61,797 bases of DNA from Geminisphaera colitermitum TAV2 (GTDB lineage Bacteria > Verrucomicrobiota > Verrucomicrobiia > Opitutales > Opitutaceae), in the NCBI RefSeq assembly GCF_000171235.2, contig NZ_ABEA03000110.1, positions 1 through 61,797 on the forward strand, given 5' to 3'. Position numbers and translations under genes: made by a program. Positions 43,401 through 51,932 of the stretch are shown in pieces. Position 1 is the first letter of the stretch, and the number at the start of each line of letters is the position of its first letter. The notes under the pieces were generated by a model. That model had not been told where the DNA came from. It searched no databases and was given only the letters and a program-made list of their open reading frames with translations.

Positions 43401-43872
43401 ACAGAAACCCAGAGGACACACACGCGTGCCGGTGATTGGTGCCAACGATGGCGTCACCATCGAAGTTGTGCCGGGGCGCAAGTATGTCCCGCTCCCGCCC
43501 GACGCCGTGCCCCCGATTGCCGTGCGCGAGATCGTCTCCGCTGGCGACGGCACATGGCGCTGGGTGGCCCATGTGTGTCCCGTCTGGTTTCCCATCCGCC
43601 ACAAAACCCTCACCAAACTCGGCATCAGCGTAAGCATCCAAAACATGCGCCGCCTCTGCGCCGCCGGCTTCATCGAATTCCGCCAGATCACACCCGGACA
43701 CTACAACTTCAACTACATGGACTACCTCAAACACGAAGAGGCCACCGCCTCGCCGGGCTTTTGGGCGCGCACCGAACCCGGCCAAGTCCTCACCAACCGC
43801 CAACGTTACTCCGCCGTCATCGGCACAGCACCCCTCGCGGACGAAACCGAGGAAGTCGTGAGTAGCGAGTAG
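43390..43872 (+). CDS. Prophage protein, possible winged-helix regulator
   Basis: 160 aa. The middle (RHKTLTKLGISVSIQNMRRLCAAGFIEFRQITPGHYNFNYMDYLKH) reads like a winged helix with a recognition helix and wing. As the last small gene before the head operon it could regulate late transcription, the position where Mu has mor/C, but no Mor signature is present. Overlaps the gene before by 11 nt. Confidence 0.55.
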   Translation: METEQKPRGHTRVPVIGANDGVTIEVVPGRKYVPLPPDAVPPIAVREIVSAGDGTWRWVAHVCPVWFPIRHKTLTKLGISVSIQNMRRLCAAGFIEFRQITPGHYNFNYMDYLKHEEATASPGFWARTEPGQVLTNRQRYSAVIGTAPLADETEEVVSSE

Positions 43873-43876
43873 CCCT

Positions 43877-43889
43877 CCCCCCCCCCCCC
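43877..43889 (+). repeat. C13 tract
   Basis: Thirteen consecutive C directly after the preceding stop codon, upstream of the head operon. Confidence 0.9.
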
Positions 43890-43897
43890 GCTGGAAG

Positions 43898-43990
43898 AAA
43901 TTAAGAATTAGAAATTAGGAGTTAGAAATTCCAGGCCACTCAAACCACAGCACAGCCGAAGTCCGTTTTCCTACTTCCTAATTCCCTCCC
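43898..43990. repeat. TTAGAAATTAGGAG-type inverted repeat, copy 1
   Basis: Iterated TTAGAAATTAGGAGTTAGAA words (43908-43930) face TTCCTACTTCCTAATTCC words (43967-43986). The loop contains CCACTCAAACCACAGCACAGCCGAAGTCCG. That loop is repeated almost exactly in copy 2 (50641-50790). Possibly a transcript-processing or stabilising hairpin. Confidence 0.75.
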
Positions 43991-44003
43991 TCCTATTCCT
44001 CAC

Positions 44004-47000
44004 ATGGCCAAATACCTTTTTACACCTGCGCCCAACGAAGCCGCCGTCCGCTTCCTGAAGGACAAGTCGCTTGTGGCGAAAACCGTCTTCGACGGCTTGG
44101 TGCCCGAATTGCGCGGACTGGCCTTCACCATCACGGGCATCGAAAATCTCAACGTGATGAAGCGTGCGCGCGACATAATCGCCAAACTCCCGGCAGGCGC
44201 GGACTGGGAGAGCACGCGAAAGACACTGGCGGCGGAACTCTGCCCCTGGCTGGGAGACGGTGCGGAAAAACGCGCGGAGACCCTGCTCCGTGTTCATGGA
44301 TTCTCCGCGCAAGCGGCGGCGCAATACCAAGTCATGGACCGCCAACATGACGTGTTCCCGTTTTGGCAATATCAGAGCGCGGAAGACGAGCGCGTGCGCG
44401 AAACACACGCCGCGCTGGACGGCAAAATCTTCCCCGCCGACTCCTCGTTTTGGAACACACATTACCCACCTTGGGAACTCAACTGCCGTTGCTCGGTTGT
44501 CGGCCTCACCAAAGAAGACGTTGACGAAATCGAAGCCGAGGACACCAAGGCCAAACGCCCCCCCGAAGCCCGCCGCGTCGTTTCGGGTGCAAATCTGGCA
44601 TCGGCGGAAAACAACGGTGTACTATATAGTGTGGCGGAGGGCGGCGTTCCCCGCCAACTCGACGTGCGCAGCCCTCGTGAGAAATTCGGCGGGAGCGGTT
44701 TCTATCACAACCCCGGCGACCTCCACCTTGATCTGGATGCGTTGAAAGCCCGTTACGCAACCACGCCGGAAGTCTGGAAAACCTTCGAAGCATGGGCAGG
44801 CAACACAAAGCTCGGCAAGGGACGCGGCTCGGTCATGGACTGGCTCCAACGCAAATTGCCGACAGCGACGCCGGCGGATGGATGGCCCGATCTTGGAAAA
44901 CTGGTGGAGGTTCGCAAACTCGGCGGCTCGACCGGCGCGGTTCTTGTCCGCGCACCGGACGGGCGCGAGTTCGTGATGAAGCGCGGCAACTCCCCCGCGC
45001 ACGTTCAGGAGGAAGTCACCGCCGATGAACTCTACCGCTCCCTCGGCGCGAACGTCCCCGCGTGCAAACTCTACACCGGCCCGGACGGAAAACCCGTGAA
45101 GCTGGCGGAGTTTGTTCAGGGTGAGACCTTGCAAGCCGCGCTCGCCAAAGCCACGCCGGCGCAACAGGCCGCGCTCCTTGCCGAGGCTCGAAAACATTTT
45201 GTCGGCGATGCACTTTTGGGCAACTACGACGTGGCCGGGTTGAGCTTGGACAACATGCTCGTGGACTCCACTGGCAAAGTCTGGCGCATCGACAACGGCG
45301 GTTCGCTCCGCTTCCGCGCACAGGGCGCGATGAAACCCTCGTTTGGTGGGAAAGTCAGCGAGATCGAAACCTTGCGCGATCCTGCAATCAACGCCGCTGC
45401 CGCGCGTGTGTTTGGCGGATTGTCGGAGCCGGAGTTGCGCGACCAGCTTGCCGAGGTCGTGAGCAAACGCGCCACCGTGCTTGCCGTCACACCGCCTGAA
45501 TTGCGCGAGGCGTTGAAAGAACGTTTTGATGATCTGGACACCCGCCTCGCCAGTCTGCGCGGTGAGTTCACACCAGAGTTCGCCGCGAAGGTAAATGAAG
45601 CCCGAATCCTCGGAAAAGCACACCTCGGCGACGCCGACAAAGTCGAAGATTTGCAAGTGCTCTGGTATCAGGAAAAGCGCAACGGACAGGATTGCACCAT
45701 CGCCCGCTTCAAGCTCACGTCGGTGGGCGGCGAGGCCGTGCGCGAGGCGCACAAGGAACTGCTCAGCGCCAAGCCGCCACCTGATCCGTATTGGGAAAAA
45801 ATTTTGCCCGTCATCAAACACGTCGGTTTCCACGCGAAAGATGGAGCTTACAACGATGCCAAAACCGCCGCGCCGCTGGCCGTGCTCAAAGCGCAACTGA
45901 CAAAAGCTACGGCAGCGGAACGTGCGCATTACGCTGAAATCATAAAAGAACTGGAGTCGGCGATGGCGGAGAAACGCGCCCCCAAGATGCTTGGTGCCTA
46001 TCTCCCCCCGCCTCCAAAGTCGGCGGAAAATGGCGACCTCACCCTCAGCGCGTCGCCGTGGACATATTCCCTCAAAACCCGCAACCGGGGATTTGCGGAA
46101 GATGCCGGGCAGAAAATCTACGAGGTCAAAAACGCCATCGGCGGCACACACGCAGGCACCGGCGCACAAATTCACGCTGTGCTCCCTGATGACAAAGACA
46201 CTCCCTACGCTTTGCGAGGAACCGTCGAAATCGCCGTGCCAGGACGCACCGGACTCGACGCAATCAAAGCCGCTGCCGAAGCCGCAAAAGCCCTCGGCGT
46301 TGATGTTGCACCCGCAACGCCCGCCCGTCGCGAACTCACCTACCTTGCCCGCAACCTCTCTGTTCTTCACAAGACAATGGGCGAGGCAGACCGCAAGGAA
46401 TGGCAGACCATCGTTGCCGACGAAAAGACCGGCGAAACCGACCGTGCCACACGCTTGCGCGGCTGGGTGAAAAACAAGCTCGGCATAGATGTTGGCGACG
46501 GTCGCGCCTACTCGCCGGATGGCGCGGAAAACGCCTTCGGCAACGGCTGGAAACGCTGGGAGCGTTGGGATATGCCGCGCACCGAAATTGAGAAGGAAAT
46601 GAAGGGTTACACACTGCATCACAAGTTCTCGTCAGACATGGTGAATGTGCTGGATAGTTTCTTGAACGGTGGCGGCGAGGTCACTCCCACCGTCGAGAGG
46701 TTGCGCCTTGGTGTCCCGATCACAGACGGCATGAGCCCCGACTCCGATCTGGCAACAGGCGGGGCAAGTTACTTTTTTACCCGCATCAAAAAAACCGCCG
46801 AGTCGGAAAAAACACCGGGCATCACCTTCAAAATCGGCAACCTCGCCCGCCTCGACGCTTACAGTTTTCGCAGTGATGTGTTTGGCGATGTCCGGCCTGT
46901 TGGTGAAAATAGCCACGACATCAACCCTCCCCTAGACAGGGGCATCAATGCATCAGAATGGAAGGCGTTTTCGAAGGTCACGAGCAACGAAACCAACTTT

Positions 47001-47153
47001 AAGAACGGCTTTCACCTTCTTGATGACATGGAATCCATCATCACTCTGACGGGAGCCCAGCGCACACAAGTTTTGGCGACGTTCGCCAAGCATGGTTACG
47101 AAGAGCTTCCCGATGGGCGGAAAATCGCAGATGTTGTCCGCGTGAAAAAATGA
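44004..47153 (+). CDS. Mu gpF-like head morphogenesis protein fused to kinase-like and C-terminal effector-like domains
   Basis: 1049 aa, far longer than Mu gpF (about 430 aa). Residues about 1-175 carry the Mu F/minor head signature (EDERVRETHAALDGK ... NTHYPPWELNCRCSVVGLT). Residues about 295-500 look like a HipA/PI3K-type kinase fold: a beta-hairpin with Lys near 326 (REFVMKRGN), an Glu pair, the loop GNYDVAGLSLDNMLV (near 406-420) and the metal-binding RIDNGGSLRFRAQG (near 427-440). Residues about 865-1049 form another domain (GYTLHHKFSSDM, ATGGASYFFTRI). Such polyvalent head proteins are injected with DNA in other phages; here the enzymatic roles are inferred. Stop overlaps the next gene. 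Confidence 0.85.
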   Translation: MAKYLFTPAPNEAAVRFLKDKSLVAKTVFDGLVPELRGLAFTITGIENLNVMKRARDIIAKLPAGADWESTRKTLAAELCPWLGDGAEKRAETLLRVHGFSAQAAAQYQVMDRQHDVFPFWQYQSAEDERVRETHAALDGKIFPADSSFWNTHYPPWELNCRCSVVGLTKEDVDEIEAEDTKAKRPPEARRVVSGANLASAENNGVLYSVAEGGVPRQLDVRSPREKFGGSGFYHNPGDLHLDLDALKARYATTPEVWKTFEAWAGNTKLGKGRGSVMDWLQRKLPTATPADGWPDLGKLVEVRKLGGSTGAVLVRAPDGREFVMKRGNSPAHVQEEVTADELYRSLGANVPACKLYTGPDGKPVKLAEFVQGETLQAALAKATPAQQAALLAEARKHFVGDALLGNYDVAGLSLDNMLVDSTGKVWRIDNGGSLRFRAQGAMKPSFGGKVSEIETLRDPAINAAAARVFGGLSEPELRDQLAEVVSKRATVLAVTPPELREALKERFDDLDTRLASLRGEFTPEFAAKVNEARILGKAHLGDADKVEDLQVLWYQEKRNGQDCTIARFKLTSVGGEAVREAHKELLSAKPPPDPYWEKILPVIKHVGFHAKDGAYNDAKTAAPLAVLKAQLTKATAAERAHYAEIIKELESAMAEKRAPKMLGAYLPPPPKSAENGDLTLSASPWTYSLKTRNRGFAEDAGQKIYEVKNAIGGTHAGTGAQIHAVLPDDKDTPYALRGTVEIAVPGRTGLDAIKAAAEAAKALGVDVAPATPARRELTYLARNLSVLHKTMGEADRKEWQTIVADEKTGETDRATRLRGWVKNKLGIDVGDGRAYSPDGAENAFGNGWKRWERWDMPRTEIEKEMKGYTLHHKFSSDMVNVLDSFLNGGGEVTPTVERLRLGVPITDGMSPDSDLATGGASYFFTRIKKTAESEKTPGITFKIGNLARLDAYSFRSDVFGDVRPVGENSHDINPPLDRGINASEWKAFSKVTSNETNFKNGFHLLDDMESIITLTGAQRTQVLATFAKHGYEELPDGRKIADVVRVKK

Positions 47154-47548
47154 GTAATATGAACGAACCGAAACAAGAATGGCTGCAAACACTGACCCGC
47201 ACGGTGCGCGAAGGCGCACGACTCTATTTTCATGACGGGAAAAACGGCACGATCAACATCGGTGCTGTCGAATGGTGTCCGGGGCGCGGTCTGGCATTTG
47301 CCGAGATGGGGGCGCAGCATCAGGGGCACGTTCATCTTCTGCCCGCCTCACGCCTCGCGCCGGACGGCGAAACCGCCTTCGACTTTTTTGATGGAAAAGA
47401 TAATTTGCTCTTCACCATTTACCCGGAAGACGAACTCGCTGGCCCGGCAACTATCTGGCAAGCGTCCATTGATAACGAACATTGGAGATACTTTTGGAAA
47501 TCCGAAGTCGATCTCCACAAAACAGCTTTCGACCAGTTGAAAAGCTAA
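47150..47548 (+). CDS. Small protein coupled to the polyvalent head gene
   Basis: 132 aa, ATGA overlap with the 1049-aa gene, beta-rich and acidic in the C-terminal half (EDELAGPATIWQASIDNEHWRYFWKSEVDL). Its tight coupling to a gene with a possible toxin-like C-terminal domain makes an immunity protein a reasonable guess, but no family is recognised. An alternative start is the ATG at 47159. Confidence 0.6.
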   Translation: MSNMNEPKQEWLQTLTRTVREGARLYFHDGKNGTINIGAVEWCPGRGLAFAEMGAQHQGHVHLLPASRLAPDGETAFDFFDGKDNLLFTIYPEDELAGPATIWQASIDNEHWRYFWKSEVDLHKTAFDQLKS

Positions 47549-47571
47549 CCCTGACAACCAAAAGAAACACC

Positions 47572-47916
47572 ATGTGGCTCTGCACCAAAATCGGCTTTTA
47601 CTCCATTGTTCAAAAACTCCCCAACGAGTTCCATGTCCGTGCCCGTTGCGAACGTGACCTTGTAAATCTGCGCCGCCATTGCACCGCCAGCATTCCCGGC
47701 GCGTCAGCGTGGCAAATCCATCGCAGCGAGCCCGCCGACTACCGCTGGCGTCTTGTTGTTGGTGCCGGGGAAATCGCCGCGATTTTCGCCGCTCTGTCGG
47801 CGTCCATTGACTACTCCAATTTCAAAAGCGAAATCGCCTGCACCCCCGGCCAGCGCGACAAACTCGCCGCGTATTCAGCGTTCCATCACGATCTCGAACG
47901 CTGGCAAAAAGACTGA
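47572..47916 (+). CDS. Conserved protein of unknown function
   Basis: 114 aa (WLCTKIGFYSIVQKLPNEFHVRARCERDLVNLRRH ... DYRWRLVVGAGEIAAIFAALSASIDYSNFKSEI). This pattern belongs to a widespread small family found in many bacteria and phages without known function. It is followed by a strong terminator. Confidence 0.7.
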   Translation: MWLCTKIGFYSIVQKLPNEFHVRARCERDLVNLRRHCTASIPGASAWQIHRSEPADYRWRLVVGAGEIAAIFAALSASIDYSNFKSEIACTPGQRDKLAAYSAFHHDLERWQKD

Positions 47917-47953
47917 TTTTGTCCCCTCCACAAAATCGGCCAAACCCCCTAAT

Positions 47954-47987
47954 CCGTGCCACGCCAAGATGCGGGCACGGTTTTTTT
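47954..47987 (+). terminator. Rho-independent terminator
   Basis: Perfect 7-bp stem CCGTGCC (47954-47960) / GGCACGG (47974-47980) followed by seven T. Related in sequence to the terminator at 34733-34768 on the opposite arm. Confidence 0.88.
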
Positions 47988-48003
47988 ATGCAAAAATCGC
48001 AGC

Positions 48004-49095
48004 ATGTTCATCCGCTCCGTGCGCTGCCATTACTCCACCCTCCCCCTCGAAAAAGAGGGCGGGCTACCCGCGCGCATCCTCATTGGCAAATGGGGCCGCA
48101 ACAAATCCGTCGTCGAAGACTACACCATTGATGCCACAACCCTCAAACTCCTCCCCCAAAACCAGACCCGCGCAGGCTTCGACACCGTAAGCCTCGACTT
48201 CGAACACAACACCGTCCCCGGCACCCCCGAATACAAAGCCGGACAAGAACCCCGCAAAATCGCCGCCACCGGCACCCTCGAAATCATCGAAGGCGAAGGC
48301 ATCTATTTCCACGCCATCAACTGGACGCCGGAAGGACGCGAAGCCGTATTGGGCAAACATTACCCCGACCTCTCCCCCGTCGTTGTCACAAACAAAGACG
48401 GCAAAGTGGTCCTCATCCACTCCATCGCCCTCTGCCGCCAGGGAGCCACCGAAGGCCTCCGCCTCTCCCTGCATTCAGTCGGGATCGGCGACGAAAAACT
48501 TTCCGATCCGAATGGGTCGGCGAACTCAAATCAATCCGCCAACGCCAACACCAACACGATGAAACCCGAAGACATTGCCAAACTTTTCCTCCAACTCGCC
48601 GGACTGGATGAAACCGCGACCGCCGAACAAATCCAAGGCGCACACGCCTCGCTCCAAAAACAAATCACGGACGCCAAAACCGCCACCTCCGCCAACGCCG
48701 ACGAAAAAGCCAAAGCAGACGCCTCCGCTGCCGAAAAAGCCAAGGCTGATGCCGCCGCCGCCGCTGCCAAGACCGACTCCACCGCGCAGACCCTCCAAGC
48801 GCACTCCATCGCAATCGAAACCCTCACCAAACAACTCGAAAACACCGAACGAGCCAACATCACTGCCGCCGCGATCCGCGATGGAAAACTCATCCCGCAA
48901 AGCGCGCAAAAACTCACGCTGGACCAATTCCGCACCCTGGTCAGCGAACTCCCCGCCAACGTCGTTCCCCTCCAACAACGCACGCCCGAAGGCATCAAAG
49001 CCCACTCCATCTCTGTCCCCACCGCCGCTGATCTGGTTGGCGAGGATGTCCGCCGCCAACTCGGCATCAGCAAAGAAGACTGGGCCAAACAGTAA
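48004..49095 (+). CDS. Phage protease/scaffold (Mu gpI-like)
   Basis: 363 aa. The N-terminal half matches Mu I-type prohead proteases: LDFEHNTVPGTPEYKAGQEPRKIAATGTLEI, GREAVLGKHYPDLSPVVVTNKDG with a Ser in the active-site position, ALCRQGATEG. The C-terminal half is a scaffold-like Ala/Lys/Glu coiled coil (residues about 185-290). An in-frame ATG at 48559 would give the scaffold alone (178 aa), as Mu makes gpZ. The terminator just upstream implies its own promoter between about 47988 and 48003, or read-through. Confidence 0.85.
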   Translation: MFIRSVRCHYSTLPLEKEGGLPARILIGKWGRNKSVVEDYTIDATTLKLLPQNQTRAGFDTVSLDFEHNTVPGTPEYKAGQEPRKIAATGTLEIIEGEGIYFHAINWTPEGREAVLGKHYPDLSPVVVTNKDGKVVLIHSIALCRQGATEGLRLSLHSVGIGDEKLSDPNGSANSNQSANANTNTMKPEDIAKLFLQLAGLDETATAEQIQGAHASLQKQITDAKTATSANADEKAKADASAAEKAKADAAAAAAKTDSTAQTLQAHSIAIETLTKQLENTERANITAAAIRDGKLIPQSAQKLTLDQFRTLVSELPANVVPLQQRTPEGIKAHSISVPTAADLVGEDVRRQLGISKEDWAKQ

Positions 49096-49097
49096 CT

Positions 49098-49195
49098 CCT
49101 GAAAAAGCTGAAAAGCTGAAATAAAACCAACCCGTATCCAACCACTCAACACCTGCTGCACTCTGATTTCAGCTTTTCAGCTTTTCAGTTTTCAG
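49098..49195. repeat. AAAGCTGAAAAGCTGAAA-type inverted repeat
   Basis: Left arm 49098-49122 and right arm 49164-49188, iterated AAAGCTG and its complement CAGCTTTT. Lies between the protease/scaffold and decoration genes. Yet another sequence family of the same structural type. Confidence 0.8.
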
Positions 49196-49206
49196 CCTTT
49201 CCAAAA

Positions 49207-49635
49207 ATGCCACTCACCGAACCACGCAACACCGACACGCGCCTCGCCGACATCCTTGCCCTGCCCGTCGCCGCCGCCGCCAAAATCTGGAAAGGCGGAC
49301 TCACCGCCATCAACGCAGCCGGTTTCGCCGTGCCTGCCTCTGACACCGCCGGTCTCAAAGTCGTCGGCCTCGCCATCATCAGCATCGACAACACAGACGG
49401 CGCAAACGGTGCCGCCCAAGTCGAAGTCAAACGCGGCTGTTTCCTCCTCGCCAATTCCGCCGCGAATGCCGCCACCATCGCCCACATCAACGGCCCGGCC
49501 TACGTCATCGACGACGAAACCGTCGCCACCCAATCCACCCACTCCATCCCTGCCGGACGCATCCACGACATCGCCGAAGACGGTAGTGTCTGGGTCGATA
49601 CCGCCCAACCCGCCATCATCCCTTCCGCCGAATAA
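49207..49635 (+). CDS. Capsid decoration/stabilising-like protein
   Basis: 142 aa. Small beta-rich protein (AAKIWKGGLTAINAAGFAVPASDTAGLKVVGLA ... VEVKRGCFLLAN) with the composition of DUF2190-type head decoration proteins. It sits exactly between scaffold and major head genes, where such proteins are normally encoded. Confidence 0.7.
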   Translation: MPLTEPRNTDTRLADILALPVAAAAKIWKGGLTAINAAGFAVPASDTAGLKVVGLAIISIDNTDGANGAAQVEVKRGCFLLANSAANAATIAHINGPAYVIDDETVATQSTHSIPAGRIHDIAEDGSVWVDTAQPAIIPSAE

Positions 49636-49703
49636 CTCAACATCCGGCGTCCAACCTTCAGCGTCCCATTTTTGACCTAAGCTCCAACACCTGATTTCAC
49701 ACC

Positions 49704-50639
49704 ATGATCATCACCACCACAGCACTCGCCGGCATCCAACGCGGATTCCGCAAACTCTACGACGGCGGCCTCGCCAAAGTCGGCGAACCCCGCATCAACA
49801 AATTCGCTCTCCGCGCCCCCTCCACCGGCGCAGAGGAAACCTACGGCTGGCTCGGTGCCCTGCCCAGCATGAGAAAACTCGTCGGCGAGGTAAACATCCG
49901 CAACCTCGTCGATCACGGCTGGGCCGTCAAAAACGACGAGTTCGACGTCACCGCCGCCGTGGCACGCAAAGACATCGAACGCGACAAACTCAACCTCTAC
50001 ACCAACTTCTTCTCCGCGATGGGACAGAACGCCGGTCGCCACCCCGACAAGCTCCTGGCCGCTGCGATGGTCAACGCCTTCGACACAAAATGTTACACAG
50101 GCAAAAACTTTTTCGACACCGATCACGCCCCGCAAAAAGGAAAGGCAAAGTTCACCAACAAAACCACTGCCAAGCTCTCCATTGAATCCTTCGTCGCCGC
50201 CCGCACCAACATGAAAAGCCGTGTCGATGCCGAAGGCGAACCCGTCAACGACGACCCCGACCTTACCCTCGTTGTCTCCCCGCAAAACGAAGCCCTCGCC
50301 CGCCAGATTCTCGAAGCCGACTTCATCCAGCAAACCGCGAAAAACGGCGATGCCGTTGTCGGTGGCTCTGCCGTCACCAACGTCAACAAAGGCACCGCCA
50401 AACTCGAAGTCTGGAGCCGCCTCAGCGCCAACCCCAACTACTGGTTCCTCTTTGACCTCGGTGCCGTTGTGAAACCCTTCGTCTTCCAGGTGGAAAAAGA
50501 AACCGAGTTCAACTCCGTGGATGACCTCACCGATTCCCACGTCCTCCTCAAACACGAATTCCTCTACCAAGCCTATGGCCGCTACAACGTCGCGGCCCTC
50601 GTGCCTGAACTCGCCTACGGCTCCACCGGCGCAAGCTAA
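49704..50639 (+). CDS. Major head subunit (Mu gpT-like)
   Basis: 311 aa, the usual gpT length (about 300). Landmarks are ALAGIQRGFRKLYDGGL, YGWLGALPSMRKLVGEVNIRNLVDHGWAVKNDEFD (about residues 50-85), FDTDHA, LVVSPQNEALARQIL and NPNYWFLFDLGAVVKPFVFQVE. Forms the HK97-fold capsid shell. High confidence from position and motifs. Confidence 0.93.
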   Translation: MIITTTALAGIQRGFRKLYDGGLAKVGEPRINKFALRAPSTGAEETYGWLGALPSMRKLVGEVNIRNLVDHGWAVKNDEFDVTAAVARKDIERDKLNLYTNFFSAMGQNAGRHPDKLLAAAMVNAFDTKCYTGKNFFDTDHAPQKGKAKFTNKTTAKLSIESFVAARTNMKSRVDAEGEPVNDDPDLTLVVSPQNEALARQILEADFIQQTAKNGDAVVGGSAVTNVNKGTAKLEVWSRLSANPNYWFLFDLGAVVKPFVFQVEKETEFNSVDDLTDSHVLLKHEFLYQAYGRYNVAALVPELAYGSTGAS

Positions 50640-50640
50640 C

Positions 50641-50790
50641 CGAAATTAGGAAGTAGAAGTTAGAAATTAGAAAATCCAAGCCACTCAAACCACAGCACAG
50701 CCGAAGTCCGGTTTCCTAATTCCTAATTCCTACTTCCTAATTTTTTTTAAAGTCCGTTTTCCTAATTTCTAATTCCTACTTCCTAATTCC
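50641..50790. repeat. TTAGAAATTAGGAG-type inverted repeat, copy 2
   Basis: GAAATTAGGAAGTAGAAGTTAGAAATTAG faces two successive blocks of CCTAATTCCTAATTCCTACTTCCTAA. The loop CCACTCAAACCACAGCACAGCCGAAGTCCG is the same as in copy 1 (43898-43990). The right arm is duplicated, as if the repeat had expanded. Confidence 0.78.
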
Positions 50791-50795
50791 CTCCT

Positions 50796-50810
50796 CCCCC
50801 CCCCCCCCCC
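50796..50810 (+). repeat. C15 tract
   Basis: Fifteen consecutive C, 53 nt before the start of the gp36-like gene. Confidence 0.9.
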
Positions 50811-50863
50811 GCTTCCCTCCATTTTTTCTAAAACTCCGTTTCCCTAAAACCACTTAATTTTCC

Positions 50864-51340
50864 ATGCCCGCCACCACTTCCGCCAGCACTTCCGCCACCA
50901 CTCCCATCGTCACGCATTATGTGACGCTCGCCGAAATGAACGGCCTCATCCCCGCTCAATTCCTCGTGCAGGCTCTCGACGACAACAACGACGGCATCGC
51001 CGACTCCACCGCATGGACCGACGTTCTCGGTGCCGTGCAACGCGAAATCGACGGCATTGTCGGCATCCGCTACGCCGTCCCCTTCCGCAACCCAATCCCC
51101 GCAATCATCACGCACGCCGCGCAAATCTTTGCCGCCGAAATGCTCTACAACCGCCGTGGTTTCTCCGGTGAAGAGCGCAACCCCTGGACCTCCCAAGCCA
51201 AGCAAATCCGCGCACGTCTCGAATCCGTTGCACAGGGAAAACTCCCCCTCACCCCCGACACCAAACGCGAAAAACCCTCCGTCTCCATCGTCGGCGAACA
51301 AGCCAAAACCACCAGCCTCGCCGGAAAACTCGCCGTCTGA
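50864..51340 (+). CDS. Mu gp36-like protein (DUF1320)
   Basis: 158 aa. YVTLAEMNGLIPAQFLVQALDDNNDGIADSTAWTDVLGAVQREIDGIVGIRYAVPF fits the DUF1320 family of Mu-like head-completion proteins. It follows the major head gene as in Mu. Confidence 0.85.
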   Translation: MPATTSASTSATTPIVTHYVTLAEMNGLIPAQFLVQALDDNNDGIADSTAWTDVLGAVQREIDGIVGIRYAVPFRNPIPAIITHAAQIFAAEMLYNRRGFSGEERNPWTSQAKQIRARLESVAQGKLPLTPDTKREKPSVSIVGEQAKTTSLAGKLAV

Positions 51341-51385
51341 TTCCGCCTCCGTGTCTCTCTGTGGTGAACCTCTGAAAAAAACATC

Positions 51386-51892
51386 ATGCAAAACGGACTC
51401 GAACCCGCGCACATTCTGCAACTCCTCCACGACGACCTGAACGCCTTCGTCAAAGACCAGGCCGGCCTCCTTTCCATCGCCGACGACCCTTGGAACTTCC
51501 TTGAGTTGCTTGCCGAAAAACCGACCGGCTGGCGTTGCATCCTCCATTGGGATGGCGACACCAACCTCATGGACGATCCGCGCGCGGGCTGCTTTTGCAC
51601 CAACAACTTTTCCATTGGCCTCACTGCGCAAAAAGGACTCTCCGCCAAACCACAGGAACAAATCTTCCGCCCCCGCGCGGACGGCGCGCCATCATTGCTC
51701 GCCCTGGTCGCGATGCTTCGCGTCCGCGTGCGCGGCTTCCTTTTCCCGCGCAACATCAGCCAGCAATCCCCGCTCTACCTGGGTTGCGAATCCATCGCGC
51801 TCCCGGACGGCACCCCGCTCGGCGGCTACCGCCTCCGCTTCTCAATAAAAACCACACCCAGCCTCGTCGAATACCGTCCCACATCCGGCTGA
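51386..51892 (+). CDS. Neck/tail-completion protein (gp37-like position)
   Basis: 168 aa. HILQLLHDDLNAFVKDQAGLLSIADDPWNFLELL then a compact beta/alpha body (WRCILHWDGDTNLMDDPRAGCFCTNNFSIGL). Position after gp36 suggests a gp37/tail-terminator equivalent. Family not directly recognised. Confidence 0.65.
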   Translation: MQNGLEPAHILQLLHDDLNAFVKDQAGLLSIADDPWNFLELLAEKPTGWRCILHWDGDTNLMDDPRAGCFCTNNFSIGLTAQKGLSAKPQEQIFRPRADGAPSLLALVAMLRVRVRGFLFPRNISQQSPLYLGCESIALPDGTPLGGYRLRFSIKTTPSLVEYRPTSG

Positions 51893-51932
51893 TCCATTCT
51901 CCGCCAGCTCACTACTCGCAACCGCTCCCACC

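Noticed and set aside
44622-46622. Long - strand frame (666 aa) opposite the polyvalent head gene
   Set aside because: Antisense shadow caused by codon bias; the + strand frame has recognisable gpF motifs.
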